From the NCBI GenBank assembly GCA_014529385.2, contig CM043968.1:5779001-5843000 (forward strand): a stretch of 64,000 bases of DNA. Reading direction: 5' to 3'. The notes below the pieces were generated by a model. It made no database searches and was not told the origin of the DNA. It saw only the letters and a list, made by a program, of their open reading frames with translations. This DNA is from Adiantum capillus-veneris. Lineage: Eukaryota > Streptophyta > Polypodiopsida > Polypodiales > Pteridaceae. Shown piece after piece: positions 1-10,869 of this stretch (position 1 is its first letter; every line of letters begins with the position of its first letter). Position numbers and translations under genes: made by a program.

Positions 1-712
1 GCTTGTGGGTGATAGGGAGCTGATCTGTTATGGATGACCATAAACTTATTAAGCAAATAATCGATTACCTCATTGAGGAAATGAGTTCCCTGATCACTGA
101 AAATCTCTATTGGAAGTCCATATCTTGTGAATACATACTCATATAAGAATGCAGCCGTGGTTCTGGCATCATTCTTTTGAGTTGCTTTAGCCTCGGCCCA
201 CTCGGTCAAATAGTCCGTAGCTACAATGATATATTGAGCTTGGGTTCTATAAGCAGGTGGTTGTATTTCCCCCACAAAATCTATACCCCATTTTGCGAAA
301 GCTCTAGCCCCCATCATTGGTCTTAAGGGCATGCTATCTACACGTGTTGGCATTTTTGCTCGTTGACAAGCATCACACCTTCGAACATATTCTTTAGCAT
401 CTGCAAAATTATTGGCCGCCATATGCCTGCCATCAAGGTTGCTCTTGTGGTGGTCTCACTAGAAAAGTGACCTCTAGCTAATCCAGCATGTGCTTGTTCT
501 ATAATCAAAATATACTTGTCTTCATTGTCACAAAGACGCAAATGTTGATCTTTACCTCTCCGATATAATTCGTTCCCAATAAGAGCATAATCTCTTGCTT
601 CAGTTTCAATTTCTCTTTGACGGCGTTTACTCATATCCTCAGGAAATGTTCGGCTCGATAAGTAAGTAAACAAATAGTTACTCCACTTAGGAACAGGTGA
701 CATTTGAAACAA
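1..712 (-). pseudogene. Copy A integrase (H2C2 finger and start of catalytic core)
   Basis: The open part at 338-712 translates to the N-terminal zinc-binding region of a gypsy integrase: HAGLARGHFSSETTTRA followed by a Cys-containing tail. A frameshift or indel near 375-420 breaks the finger relative to copy B. Left of 338 the reading continues in another frame into the catalytic core. The equivalent region in B is 9082-9781, which lets the A sequence be read through its breaks. The C-terminal part of the enzyme lies outside the window. The protein would insert the cDNA into the host chromosome, but this copy cannot make it. Confidence 0.85.
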
Positions 713-875
713 TGTTACATGAGGTATGGGTGTTTGTTTTTAACATTGAGGACGATCCTTTAAAAAGATCTAACATCACTCCTCATAGTCGGCCAAAATA
801 CTCCAAGTCTCAAGATTTGTTGCATAGTTTGGTCTTCCTCAAAGTGAAGTCTTACTATGGTAACATGTGCTTGAC

Positions 876-1470
876 TTAGATACTGTTCTTTTTCTTCAGG
901 ATTAATGCATAAGAGCAATATTTCATCTCAATTTTTTTGTATAGCCTACCAGCTAGTAATTGATACATAGCCGATTGCTTGATTAATTTGATTGTAATAG
1001 GAAGTGGTATTTGTGAATCCACTTGAGCTATTGTCATGAATGACACAATGTTTTCCAACCATTGAGGTATCATTTCCATGGAGAATAAATAGGCATCGGG
1101 TAGATCATCATCTACCCCTTTAGGTGATGCTCCTAAAACAATCCTTGACAAATGATATGCTCATTGATGTGTAGTGCCCTTTTTTACAACCACAGTGAAA
1201 TCAAATTCCAGAAGAATGATGAACCACCTCACTATTATTCTTGTGTTGCATGGCTTGTTGACCAAGTACAACAAAGCTTGGTGGTCTACAAAGAAGAAAA
1301 AGTTGTTGCCTAATATGTAGTGTCTGTACTTTTAAACAGCATAGATCATTCCTAATCCTTCCCTTTCGGTGGTGGTGTAATTCTTTTCCGCCATGTTCAA
1401 CTGTCGGCTAGCATAAAAAATAGGAAAGTCAATTTTTCGTCTCCTGGTTGAGCTAGTATACAATCGATAG
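876..1470 (-). pseudogene. Copy A RNase H and RNase H-integrase linker
   Basis: Minus-strand reading gives the RNase H signature ending in FVDHQALLYLVNKP around 1240-1310, then a linker ORF at 876-1151. It is aligned by copy B at 9945-10500. Several frames are used, with an in-frame stop after the YAV residues (about 1340). In a live element RNase H degrades the RNA strand of the RNA-DNA hybrid during reverse transcription. Here it is only a remnant. Confidence 0.75.
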
Positions 1471-2460
1471 CAAAATTGGAAGCATCTACATGTATGTGGA
1501 ATATCTTATTTCAATCTTGTGCTTCAATATTGGACCTGAGGTGAGAGATTTCTTAAGCTTCATACAGGATTATTCACATGCCTCAGTCCACTCAACGTGT
1601 GTAATCAAGCTATACATGGGTTTTGCAATTATAGTGTATATGTAGATGAACAGTCGGTAATATCCACAATGCCCCATGAAGGCTTGTACCCGCTTGACTG
1701 TTGTTGGTCTAGGCAAATCAGCAATGACATGAATTTTTTCAATAACTAGCTATGCTATTTCTAGACACCATATGCCCGAGAATTTTTCCTTGTCTACCCA
1801 TGAATGTGCACTTTTCAATATTTAAGCAAATCCTATAAAGTCTACATTTTTCGAATACCTTTTTGAGGTGTTCAAAATGATCAGCCTGGATTGATGAATG
1901 TACACATAGATCATCCATATATACTTCTAAGAATTTTCTAAGATATTCTTTAAAAGCACGGCTCATCAACCTTTGAAATGTGGCTGGAGCATTAGTTAAC
2001 CCAAACGGCATAACCCGATAGGAAAAAATATCCCATTTTGTTACAAAAGCAGTTTTATGTTGATCTTTTGGGTCAACCAAAAGTTGATTGTATCTCGAAA
2101 AGCCATCCAAGAAGCTGTAAGCTTCTTTTCTTGTAACTCGTTCTAAAACATGCTCAGTGATTGGAAGAGGAAAGTTGTCTCTAATGGTAGCTGCATTCAC
2201 TTTTTTTAGATTAACACACACTCGTAATTATCCATTCTTCTTGGGTACTACCACAATTGGAGACACCCAATCTATGTTTTCAATTTCGTAAATGAATTCG
2301 GCTTCCTTTAGTTTTTCAATCTCTTCTTTTATCTTCCTGGCAAATGTTTCATTATACGTGTATGGCCTTTGTCTACTTGGTTTCGCATCATCTCTCATGG
2401 GTATGGTATGTTGATAGATTTTTGGATCAACACCCTTGAGATCCTTGTAAGACCAAGTGA
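1471..2460 (-). pseudogene. Copy A reverse transcriptase
   Basis: The ORF at 1739-2221 carries RT blocks in order: [49 protein letters not shown] and the catalytic YMDDLCVHS (YMDD codons at 1910-1921). The fingers region (WVSPIVVVPKKN) lies upstream in another frame at about 2220-2340, and the thumb/connection at 1471-1738. The catalytic aspartates are present, but frame breaks at about 1739 and 2221 make the copy inactive. The same blocks occur in copy B at 17366-17944 plus 10501-10869. Confidence 0.9.
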
Positions 2461-3677
2461 AGATATCTCAATATTCGTTTAGCAAGCTCAACAACAGATC
2501 TTCTTCTTCTTATGTTAGGTCATTCGCAATGTAAGCAGGCCTAGGCTCTTCTCTTGGTTCAGCCAGGTCTATCTTTTTAGCGTTTTCACGCCCTTCGTAG
2601 AACTTGCCCTATTTACGTAATTCCCTAACAGGTTGTCCGACTATGATTTTTCGATCTTGGAGAGTATACTTTTTGTAATGGGATGGAACACTCATTACAT
2701 CCTTACCATCCTCTTTTGTGGTTTCCATTTCGGTTGTATATATCTCCTTTAGAGCTTTTCTCAACTCTTGATATTTCTTTTTCCACTCGACTCGGGTCAT
2801 GAGTTGTTTCTTATCCTGTGGGTTTGCTTGAGTATCATTCCTCGATTTTCTCGATATTTTAGACATTTTTGAATTTTTGTTTGAAGGATATCTGCCAGGG
2901 ATTTTGTTCTTGACACAATCATTTGCATCTATATGCATCAGGAATTGTGTTCTACTAGAGACTGATGGCATAGGTCGTGTTTTCACGTTTTTGGTGTCTC
3001 TTTTTCGTCTATACCATTTTTGTCTTCTCGATTTTTGGTTGGAAAAGTCAAAAAACTTTTCCTTCCCTCCTTTCAAGAGTAACTTAGCTCTCATATGTTC
3101 TTTTTCTAACCCCGAACCTTCTGAGGTAGCTGAGTATTCATCTAACTCATCTATTGCATTGTAATAGAGGTCTGAAAAGATTGTTGAGCTTTCATCAAGT
3201 CCTTGGGTTCCTCATTTTCGTCTTCAATGTTGAGGGTTGAAATCATTTGGATGGGGATTATGTCGTAGCCATCCTCATTACAAAATTGAGTAGGCATAGA
3301 CGTATTCACACATACATCCATTGTCGCTAAAATTTGAATCCACTCAAATAGCTCAAAGAAATGCTCTAGAAAGGATTCAGGTACATAGGCTTCGTCTTTG
3401 CAGTCCATTTCTAGGATATATTCTTCTTGTTTTAAACTTCCATTTTCTGAAGCTCCACACATCCAAATAGGAGTGTCTTTGTTTAACCAGAATGGAAGCT
3501 TAGTTTCAACTAAAGAGACTCAATCAAACTCTCCTATGGGTGTTTTCAAGACATCTCTATAAGTGTGATCTTTTAGATTTACTCTTGTTGTATCCCACTT
3601 GCTTCAAGTACAGATAATTATTTCCGCAATCTTGGATAAGCTTTACCTGTCGCATGAAAGGTCTTCCCAATATGATT
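2461..3677 (-). pseudogene. Copy A protease-RT linker region
   Basis: Two open stretches (3151-3462 and 2609-3094) encode acidic and then lysine/arginine-rich sequence of no catalytic family I recognise. The second contains a KKKYQELRKALKEIYTTEME stretch likely to form a helix. Both have close counterparts in copy B (18498-19097 and 18056-18598), so they are a true part of this family's polyprotein. In-frame stops at 2510-2512 and 2468-2470, just before the RT, are shared with copy B. Confidence 0.7.
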
Positions 3678-4010
3678 TCATAATTGTGTTTGTTTCCCAA
3701 AGTCTACTATGGCAAAAGTGTGTTGATATTCAATTCCACAGGAATTGACTGTCACCTTTTCAAGCATCTCTAATGGTCTCTCAATGTGTCCGTCAGCCAA
3801 TTGCAATTTCATTCGTTTTTGTCTAATGGCTGGTTGTCCCCGGGATTCCCATACTGCTTTCGTGGCTATGGCTATGCGTGCACCACTATCCAGTATTTCC
3901 ATGGTTTCAATGTCATTATATTTCACTAGAAGGGTGGTGTTTCCTTCTTCCCCTTCGTAGTATTCTCTGACTTTGTTCATGGGCATAGATCGAATCTCTT
4001 TGTTGTCCAT
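3678..4010 (-). pseudogene. Copy A retropepsin-type aspartic protease
   Basis: A 110-codon open stretch contains the aspartic protease active-site signature MEILDSGARIAIATKAVWE (catalytic DSG), followed by QLADGHIERPL, typical of the flap region of gypsy proteases. This enzyme would cut the polyprotein as a dimer. The counterpart in copy B is 19226-19474 with DSGEG in place of DSGAR. It is followed by a stop before the linker region. Confidence 0.8.
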
Positions 4011-4019
4011 TTTGTTTTT

Positions 4020-4511
4020 TTATTTTCCTAATTTTTTTGAGATTAACCCCGTTATCCCCACCTTCTCTAAGGTTTTCTGTAGATCATTCCATAAGTATGG
4101 TCTGAGTTTTAATAGTTCTCCCAAGGTAAGAGTGCATTGGATGGGTGTAGACATGATTGAATGAATGTTGTCTACTTCTATGGTCTGTTCAGCTCTTTTT
4201 ACTTGAGTGGTCTTACACACTATGGATTCATCTTCGTTATCTACCAAGTAAGAGGGTAATGTTTTCAAGGTCAATGGTTTGGCATTCCTGAAGCTTCGGA
4301 TCCGCAATCCCCGTACAAGGATTGTACATCCATATTCATATCAGAAGGGAGGTTATGTATCCAGACTCCCTCTATAGGAGTTGAATTTAGAGTTAGGCTC
4401 CCATCATTGATCTTTCTAACTTTTTCCCATAAGTGTCCTAGACTATCTTCCTCTACAAATGGAATTCCGTCTAAAGCATCTTCGTTGTCTGGCACTATAA
4501 GTCCTGGCTCT
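4020..4511 (-). pseudogene. Copy A gag-protease linker fragment
   Basis: Two frame-shifted open stretches (4020-4307 and 4271-4612) match the C-terminal two thirds of the 219-residue B segment at 19568-20227, for example YLVDNEDESIVCKTTQVKRA. The match with B stops at about 4511, after the codons for the sequence corresponding to the TKEPGLIV residues of B. This marks the 5' truncation point of copy A. No enzymatic motif is visible. Confidence 0.7.
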
Positions 4512-5107
4512 TTTTGCAGCACGACCCTATCTTTATCCTTTGGAAACCTCTCTTGAAGGTAAGACAAAAGATTTTGACAAGCAAGTATGAAGAAAGTGGA
4601 CATAGTACACATGGCATCTCAACAACTAGCCTACAAGTCAAGCTCATCATACCTTTATTTTAAGCTTTTCATAATTACAAAGTGTGTGTGATGTTATTTT
4701 GTTATTTTGTTATTTTGTTTTAGATTTCTATTATTCTTGGTTGGAAAAGTCTTTCTACCAGGGATTCCATTCTTAGCTAAGCAGTGGGCACAACTATCTA
4801 CTGGGGAAGGATGCCTGTACTCCCCTTCCATGCATAAGCTGACTACTTGGGAGATGGAAGCATGTCCATGGTGGATAGACATGGCTTCTGGGCATGTATT
4901 GGTGAGAGAGAGAGAGAGCTTCATGATGCTATGAGAGTTGGTGGCACATCCGTCGATGTGCCTCTCCCTCCTAGAGTGGATGAGGTGATATCGGGTAAAT
5001 AGTTACTCAAAACAATCTCAAACACAATTTGTCAAAGAGCTTTAAATTCTCTTTTTCATAAAATTATTTGTTTACATACTGGTAATATTGTGTTTTTTTG
5101 CTTTTTC
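4512..5107. other. Non-LTR stretch without a recognisable gene
   Basis: Sequence to the right of the truncated copy A. It includes a short T-rich run (tattttgttattttg repeats near 4692) and a small (GA)n tract near 4905-4918. Short open frames here have no recognisable domain. I see no clear transposon ends. Confidence 0.4.
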
Positions 5108-6120
5108 TAAGCTACAAATACTTCTCGCAAGGGAAAGGAGGTGATTGTTGAGACTAGGGTGGATGAAAACATGGAGCAAGAGCATGGTGAGCTTTCACTT
5201 GCGATGCAATTGTTTGTTTTGTTCATTTATTGGAGTTAAGCCATTTGTTTAGCCTCTTGTATCGCAGTACCCCTTGGGGAGATTGTTGCAAAGAAAACCA
5301 TTTCTTTTGTCTACATCATTGATATTCCCTTGTCTTCTCTATCCTCATTGCCTGACTCACAATGCATGGCCATTTCTGGGGACTACATAGCCATTGCTGT
5401 TGATTTTAGGGCCGATGTTCGACATCCAGCATGGATTCACGTTCATGAGCACATGGGATGTGCACGTCTCGATGGGACCTTGTGCGTGCGTGGTGGGAGA
5501 ACAGTCGCATAGGCTGCTAATTTTATTTTTTTGGATCTTCCCTTTGGTGGTTCCCCATTAGCGTCCCCTATTGTACCCCTTTGGGATATTTGTAGCGAGG
5601 ATCATGTTCGTGCATGCATGCAACTTGTATATTCAAGTTTGTCAGACTCGGAGTGGTTGTTGATCATGGTCTCTATGGCAGGTTTTTGCTTCAATCATAA
5701 TTTTATACAATACTTGTCTATTTTTGTTGTGTGTTTTCTATTGTGACTTTTGAAACCTCTTGTAGGAGATACCATTGGATGGGTTGAGAGATTTTGTCGT
5801 GCATCAGAGATGGCTATTCATCATCGCATTGTGGTCCTCCATCATGGAGCTTATGGTTATGGTAATAGCTTTGGTGGTCGGATTGAGGTAATGCTCTTCT
5901 ACATATTAACTTGTTTGCTTCTCATTTTGGTGTGTTATTATTATTGTGATTGCCCTCTAATTTTCTATGTGATGGTGTAGTGTCATTGTTCTCTCTTACT
6001 TATGGTGCATAGGGTTCGCATGCAACCACCTTGCTTTATGATTGAGAGCACCCCACTATTCAATCAGCTTGGCATGCAGCCTTTGGATTCTTACATGATG
6101 CACCATCTTCCAGAGTCTTC
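5108..6120 (+). pseudogene. Decayed multi-exon gene-like region, family unknown
   Basis: Four successive coding-like blocks are separated by segments with plant-like GT...AG ends. The block at about 5108-5189 ends at gagcatg/GTGAGC. The block at about 5269-5512 follows tatcgcag. The block at about 5531-5681 ends at atggcag/GTTTTT. The block at 5766-5887 follows cctcttgtag and ends at attgag/GTAATG. A last block starts after gtgcatag at about 6013. Blocks read KGKEVIVETRVDENMEQEHG, PLGEIVAKKTISFVYIIDIP and GDTIGWVERFCRASEMAIHH. A stop at 5510-5512 and frame problems at the last junction make an intact product unlikely. I do not recognise the family. It may be a decayed host gene or a cut-and-paste transposase gene. 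Confidence 0.4.
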
Positions 6121-6512
6121 TCTAGCCAGATCATCATGAGCAGATCATCATCAGGGGAGCCATGGCATGGTGGCTTGCAACGAAGCACTCTTTTATTGCA
6201 TGTTTTGTGGAGCTTCTTTGTAGGCATGGAGGTCTTTGTTTGGAGTTGGGATGTGCCCGTATTGGTAGCATGCTTAGGCACAGCACGGGTGTGTGCAGCA
6301 GTCGACATTAATGACACTTTGATTTCAGATTATGTGCAACCATTATTTCGCCCTAAAAAGCGAAGCGAAGAGGGAGCCTCCACCTCTCTTGATGTTGATG
6401 ATGTGGGTGACATGCCTTCGCGTATCAACCCCTTTGATGACTAGTGAGATTCCACCTTACACTTCATTTCCCCCACGTATTTTATGTTTCCATCATACTT
6501 TTATGCTATTTT
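6121..6512. other. Stretch downstream of the gene-like blocks, no clear feature
   Basis: Contains short open frames on both strands (for example 6136-6444 +) with no recognised motif. It could be the 3' part of the decayed gene to its left. Confidence 0.3.
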
Positions 6513-6638
6513 GCCACTTTTGGGTATCATTGTTTAGTATTTGAAAATTATGGATATGATTCAAACAACAATTTTGTCACTTTTGGGTATCATTGTTTAG
6601 TAACTGAAAATTATGGATAATGATTCAAACAACAATTT
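6513..6638. repeat. Tandem duplication, two units of about 63 bp
   Basis: The unit starting (g)ccacttttgggtatcattg and ending tcaaacaacaattt occurs at 6513-6574 and again at 6575-6638 with a few substitutions and a 1-2 bp length difference. There is no spacer between units. Confidence 0.85.
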
Positions 6639-7058
6639 GAGATTTCTTGTGTTTTTATGTGTAGATTTTGTATTGCTTACATGTGTATTGTGAGACTTAT
6701 CTTTTTCTTTTTGTATGGAAGTGTGTTGCCAGTTTATGCTGACGGGATTGCAAAAACCGTGGATGCTAATATACGTTACGATTTTGACACCCACAAGAAG
6801 TGTCAGAGATGCAATGTCTTTATTGATGACGAGTGTGAGTCTTCATAGTCACGAGATAGAACCATAGCATTTCTTGTTGCTATTAGAGTGCAGACGCACG
6901 ACATGCTGTTCTCTATATTCCACTATATATTCCACTTGTTATCTTACAACTCTAAAGAAATCTCTCTTTTTTTTGTATAAGATATGGCAATTATCTCTTA
7001 GTATAGTTTAGAAACTTTGTAGATGTATGAGCATTGTTGACTTGCATTAGATTGCTCC
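6639..7058. other. Unassigned AT-rich stretch
   Basis: No coding block, terminal repeat or RNA gene is recognised. The TTAA insertion site of the neighbouring transposon follows directly at 7059. Confidence 0.4.
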
Positions 7059-7062
7059 TTAA

Positions 7063-8384
7063 CACTAGAATGGTAACAGGACACTTTTGTGTCCTGTTAA
7101 GTGACCATTTTGCTTGAATTATTTGAAGAGTATGAAAATTAATTTCTAGGTGCTATGTATCCACAAATTTGCCTTATGAGCTGAAAAAAACTTAGCATTT
7201 TTTTTGGAGTATCGATCTCACCATTAACCTTACTCTTGCACAACATTTTTGAACCTAAACTGTGTGAAAAAACGGGTCCTGTTTTTGGCTTGTTTTTCAA
7301 TTTTTGGCAACTATACCACTCTAAACTTCATGTTTGTGAGGTTTAGATGGCTAGAGGTTAGGCCTTCATAGTTCTCAACATGTTTTGATGCTTGTAGGGA
7401 GAGCTAAGTGTTAAAATTGAAAGTTATGACCAATTTACAAGAATTGCATAATCCTGTTTTTTGGCCAAAATTAGCACTTTTATGATTTTTTTGGTGGCTT
7501 TCTTGATATCCAAATTCAATTTTGATTGTGTAAGTGTAATGTATAACATAAAGCTAATCTTCCTTGAGTTTTGGGGGACCTAATATGCTATATAGCATAG
7601 TATATGATGATGATTGAGTTTTTTGATTGCTGAAGAATACGATACATTTTAGAGTAGCAAGTATAACTTTCTCAATAGTGCTAGTTTCTTAGGCCAATTG
7701 TGTGTATTTTGTAGGTAGTAACCATATCTAATCATAGACTACAAACTTAGCTAGATATTGAGTAGTTTCTATGGGTTTCTAGAGGTCATAATGCTAAACC
7801 CAGTTTTTTCATGTTTGCTGTCTTTAGCACTTTATCATTGCCCCCAAGGTTCCAATTGTAAGAGATCCATTATCCTTTTGACATGCTCCATGGCTCCTTT
7901 TGAATCCAAAGGCCCAAAGGGAACTAAGAAAACATGTATATAGTATCTGTATTGAGCGTGACTATAGAAACTTTGATGATAGGTCCACAGAATGGCAAAA
8001 ATGCAACTTTTTTGTACCTATTTTTTTTGCCCAAAAAAAAAATAGTGAGGTAAAAGCAACCATATGTTCTGGTCACCAACCCATTGAAGTTAACGGGACA
8101 TTTTATCTCATGTCCTACAAAAATCCCCACTCTTATTTATATGCAATCAACCGTAAGAAATTGTTGTTTTGGGCAAAATGCACTGGTCCATCAACTTTGG
8201 AGGCTTGTAGTGACCAAGGGATGAGAAAAATTACAAGTTTCTCATTTTTTCCATATGTAGTAGTTATTGAACTATAAGCTCATGAAAGGATTTTTCAAAA
8301 TGAGTGGATCTACTATGGTTTTGGAATTTTTTCCCAAAACCCTGAAAGGACACTTTTATGTCCTGTTAGGTTACCATTCTAGTG
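7063..8384. mobile_element. Candidate piggyBac-like non-autonomous DNA transposon with TTAA target site
   Basis: The 1322-bp element has a perfect 15-bp terminal inverted repeat, CACTAGAATGGTAAC at 7063-7077 and its reverse complement at 8370-8384. It is bounded on both sides by TTAA (7059-7062 and 8385-8388). TTAA duplication is the hallmark of the piggyBac superfamily. Just inside the left end is a perfect hairpin, AACAGGACAC-tttt-GTGTCCTGTT (7075-7098), and the right end has an imperfect equivalent (8347-8364). The interior has no convincing transposase. The longest open frame (7900-8277 +, 125 codons) shows no DDE motif that I can recognise. TTAA could arise by chance at one end, but a matched TIR with TTAA at both ends is good evidence for an insertion. 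Confidence 0.75.
7075..7098. repeat. Sub-terminal hairpin, left end of the TTAA element
   Basis: A perfect 10-bp inverted repeat with a 4-base loop, AACAGGACAC tttt GTGTCCTGTT, overlaps the last bases of the terminal inverted repeat. The right end has AGGACA...TGTCCT at 8347-8364. It may be a transposase-binding or end-marking structure; that role is inference. Confidence 0.8.
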
Positions 8385-8388
8385 TTAA

Positions 8389-8698
8389 AATTTAAAGTTA
8401 AAATAAAAATTATGGTGTTGAATGTAGTTGTGGATCATTGCATGGTTTGCAATAGCTTTGCTACTAGCTTGGGTTTCTCATTGCTGGACATCAAGTATCA
8501 ACTGTGCAAAAGAATCTAGAATCTAATTTTGAACAATTATATTGCTACGATTACTTAGGGATTCAAGATCCTACTATTATTAAAGTAGGATCTTCATTCA
8601 TCATTCTTAACAAAGCCCGTTTTTTTTCTTTATTCATTTGCTCGGATTTTTCTTCACTAGAAAAATCTCGCTCGCCACACGGTAAGACTCGACTAAAA
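8389..8698. other. Unassigned stretch between the TTAA element and copy B
   Basis: Contains a 10-bp inverted repeat AGATCCTACT / AGTAGGATCT with an 8-base AT loop near 8567-8594. The open frame 8504-8731 (+) has no recognised domain. Copy B coding similarity ends at about 8699, so its 3' end, including the 3' LTR, has been lost or replaced here. Confidence 0.45.
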
Positions 8699-9781
8699 CT
8701 AAGTCCCTTTCTTGAAGATTTTTGTGATTAAATGGGAATTAAAAAACTGTTTTTGTTTTCGCTTTTGTGCATATATGTGAGCTACAGCAATTAGCCTTTG
8801 CTCATCTAGCTTTTCCAAATCTTCAAGTCTTTCTGACAATTCATGTCTAGTCCACTCAAGATTCCGTGCTACCCTTAATGTCGGCAATAGGAATTCTATT
8901 GGCAGTATGGCATCAAGACCATAAACAAGGTTAAAGGGTGTAGCATTTAAAGATATTTTGAAACTCGATAAGCCCATAGAGCTGCATGGAGATTCATTTC
9001 CCAGTCTGTCCTTCCTGAACTAACCACTTTAATGAGCACCAAGCTAAGAATTTTGTTCGTATGTTCAACTTGTCCGTTTGCTTGTGGGTGATAGGGAGCT
9101 GATTTGTTATGGATGACCATAAATTCATTAAGCAAATACTCGATTACCTCATTGAAAAACCCGATCACTGACCGTTTCTATTGGCAGTCCATATCTTGTG
9201 AATACATACTCCTATAAGAATGCAACAATGGTTCGGGCATCATTATTTTGAGTTGCTTTAGCCTCGGCCCACTTGTTCAAATAGTCCGTAGCTACAATGA
9301 TATCTTGAGCTTGAGTTCTATAAGCAGGTGGCCATATTGGCCCCACAAAATCGATACCCCATTTTGCGAAATCTCTAGTCGCCATCATTGGTCTTAAGGG
9401 CATGCTATCTACACGTGTTGGCATTTTTGCTGGTTGACAAGCACACCTTCGATCATATTCTTTAACATCTGTAAAAAGTGTTGCCCGCCATATGCCTGAC
9501 ATCAAGATTGCTCTTGTGGTGGTCTCACTAGAAAAGTGACCTCCAGCTAATCCAGCATGTGCTTGTTCTATAATCGGAATATACTCGTCTTCATTTACAC
9601 CAAGACGCAAATGCTGATCTTTACCTCTCCGATACAATTCGTTCCCAATAAGAGCATAATCTCTTGCTTCAGTTTCAATTGCTCTCTGACGGCGTTTACT
9701 CATATCCTCAGGAAATGTTCGTCTCGATAAGTAAGTAAACAGATAGTTACTCCACTTAGGAACATGTGACATTTGAAACAA
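8699..9781 (-). pseudogene. Copy B integrase
   Basis: Three open stretches in different frames make up the enzyme. 9212-9781 has the HAGLAGGHFSSETTTRA finger region and the catalytic start WGIDFVGPIWPPAY...IIVATDYLNKWAEA, with the two catalytic Asp contexts. 8947-9168 has YHPQANGQVEHTNKIL, the third catalytic acidic region, where the usual E of GQ(V/A)E is present. 8699-8977 has TPFNLVYGLDAILPIEF, the region after the core. The finger is degenerate (CACQPAK where Cys-x-x-Cys is expected). At least two frameshifts separate the parts, so it is inactive. There is no chromodomain, as expected for the Athila/Tat group. Confidence 0.9.
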
Positions 9782-9944
9782 TGTTACATGAGGTATGGGT
9801 GTTTGTTTTTAACATTGAGGACAATCCTTTAAAAAGATCTAACATCACTCCTCATAGTCGGCCAAAATACTCCAAGTCTCAAGATTTGTTGCATAGTTTG
9901 GTCTTCCTCAAAGTCAAGTCCTACTATGGTAACATGTGCTTGAC

Positions 9945-10500
9945 TTAGGTACTGTTCTTTTTCTTCAGGATTATTGCATAAGAGCAATATTCCATCTTGA
10001 TTTTTTTTGTATAGCCTCTACCAGCTAGTAATTGATACATAGCCGATTGCTTGATTAATCGATTGTAATAGGAAGTGGTATTTGTGAATCCACTTAAGCT
10101 ATTGTCATCAATGACACAATGTTTTTCAACCATCGAGGTATCATTTCCACGAAGAACAAATAGGCATTTTGTAGATCATCATCTACCTCTTTAGGGTATT
10201 CTCCTGAAAGAATCCTCGACAAATGATATGCTCATTGATGTGTAGTTCCCTTTTTTACAACCACAGTGAAATCAAATTCTAGAAGAATGATGAACCAGCT
10301 CATTATTCTTCCTATGTTGCATGGCTTGTTGACCAAGTACAACAAAGCTTGGTGGTCTACAAAGAACACAAACTTGTTGGCTAATAGGTAGTGTCTGTAC
10401 TTTTTAACGGCATAGATCATTCCTAATCCTTCCCTGTCGGTGGTGGTGTAATTCTTTTCCACCATGTTCAACTGTCGGCTAGCATAAAAAATAGGAAAGT
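9945..10500 (-). pseudogene. Copy B RNase H and linker
   Basis: The open stretch 10232-10471 reads YTTTDREGLGMIYAVKKYRH and later FFVDHQALLYLVNKP, matching the gypsy RNase H middle and C-terminal blocks. 9945-10133 is part of the linker to the integrase. Frames change between them. It has the same layout as copy A at 876-1470. Confidence 0.8.
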
Positions 10501-10869
10501 CAATTTTCTGTCTCCTGGTGAGCTAGTATACAATAGATAGCAAAATTGGAAGCATCTACATGTATGTGGAATATCTTATTTCAATCTGGAACTTCAATAT
10601 TGGAGCTACGGTGAGAGCTTGCTTAAGCTTCATGAAGGATTATTCACATGCCTCGGTCCACTCAAAGTGTGTAATCAAGCTATACATGGGTTTTGAAATT
10701 ATAGCATACATGTAGATGAACCGTCGGTAATATCCACAATTCCCCATGAAGGCTTGTACCCCCTTGACTATTGTTGGTCTATGCAAATCAGCAATGACAT
10801 GAATTTTTTCAATATAAGTAGCTATGCCATTTTTAGACACTATATGTCCAAGAATTTTTCCTTGTCTAC
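10501..10869 (-). pseudogene. Copy B reverse transcriptase, C-terminal part
   Basis: The open stretch 10640-10912 reads QGKILGHIVSKNGI and GVQAFMGNCGYYRRFI, the RT thumb and connection blocks (LGH and GF.G...YYRRFI). The first residues of that open frame come from element C's LTR, not from B. The catalytic part of the same RT lies on the other side of C, at 17366-17944. Confidence 0.85.

Larger units (their letters stand above)
1..4511 (-). mobile_element. Ty3/gypsy (Athila/Tat-type) retrotransposon, copy A, truncated at both ends
   Basis: On the minus strand the order from right to left is a gag/protease linker, aspartic protease, a long linker, reverse transcriptase, RNase H and integrase. 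This is Ty3/gypsy order. Wording around the RT site (YMDDLCVHS) and the integrase (WGIDFVGP-like in copy B) matches the non-chromoviral Athila/Tat branch, from family knowledge. The 3' part runs off the left window edge. The 5' part stops aligning with copy B at about 4511 (B position about 20054), so gag is missing. The copy is full of stops and frameshifts. Nucleotide similarity to copy B is high by eye, so the two are close relatives. Confidence 0.9.
8699..10869 (-). mobile_element. Gypsy copy B, 3' segment (RT end to integrase C-terminus)
   Basis: This minus-strand segment continues the polyprotein of copy B after the interruption by element C. It holds the RT thumb, RNase H and nearly the whole integrase, ending at the IFKKGT residues where related elements continue into the last integrase domain. 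Alignment with copy A shows that C's LTR begins exactly where A and B diverge, after the shared bases ttgtctac (B 10869). No 3' LTR is found at the left end. Confidence 0.9.

Noticed and set aside
4694-4924. Cys-containing frame (DSCAHCLAKNG) as a zinc finger
   Set aside because: Only one Cys pair, no His/Cys partner at the right spacing, and no match to the gag knuckles of copy B.
8504-8731. Possible organelle-derived sequence near the end of copy B
   Set aside because: The AT-rich frame looked plastid-like at first, but I could not tie it to any plastid gene.
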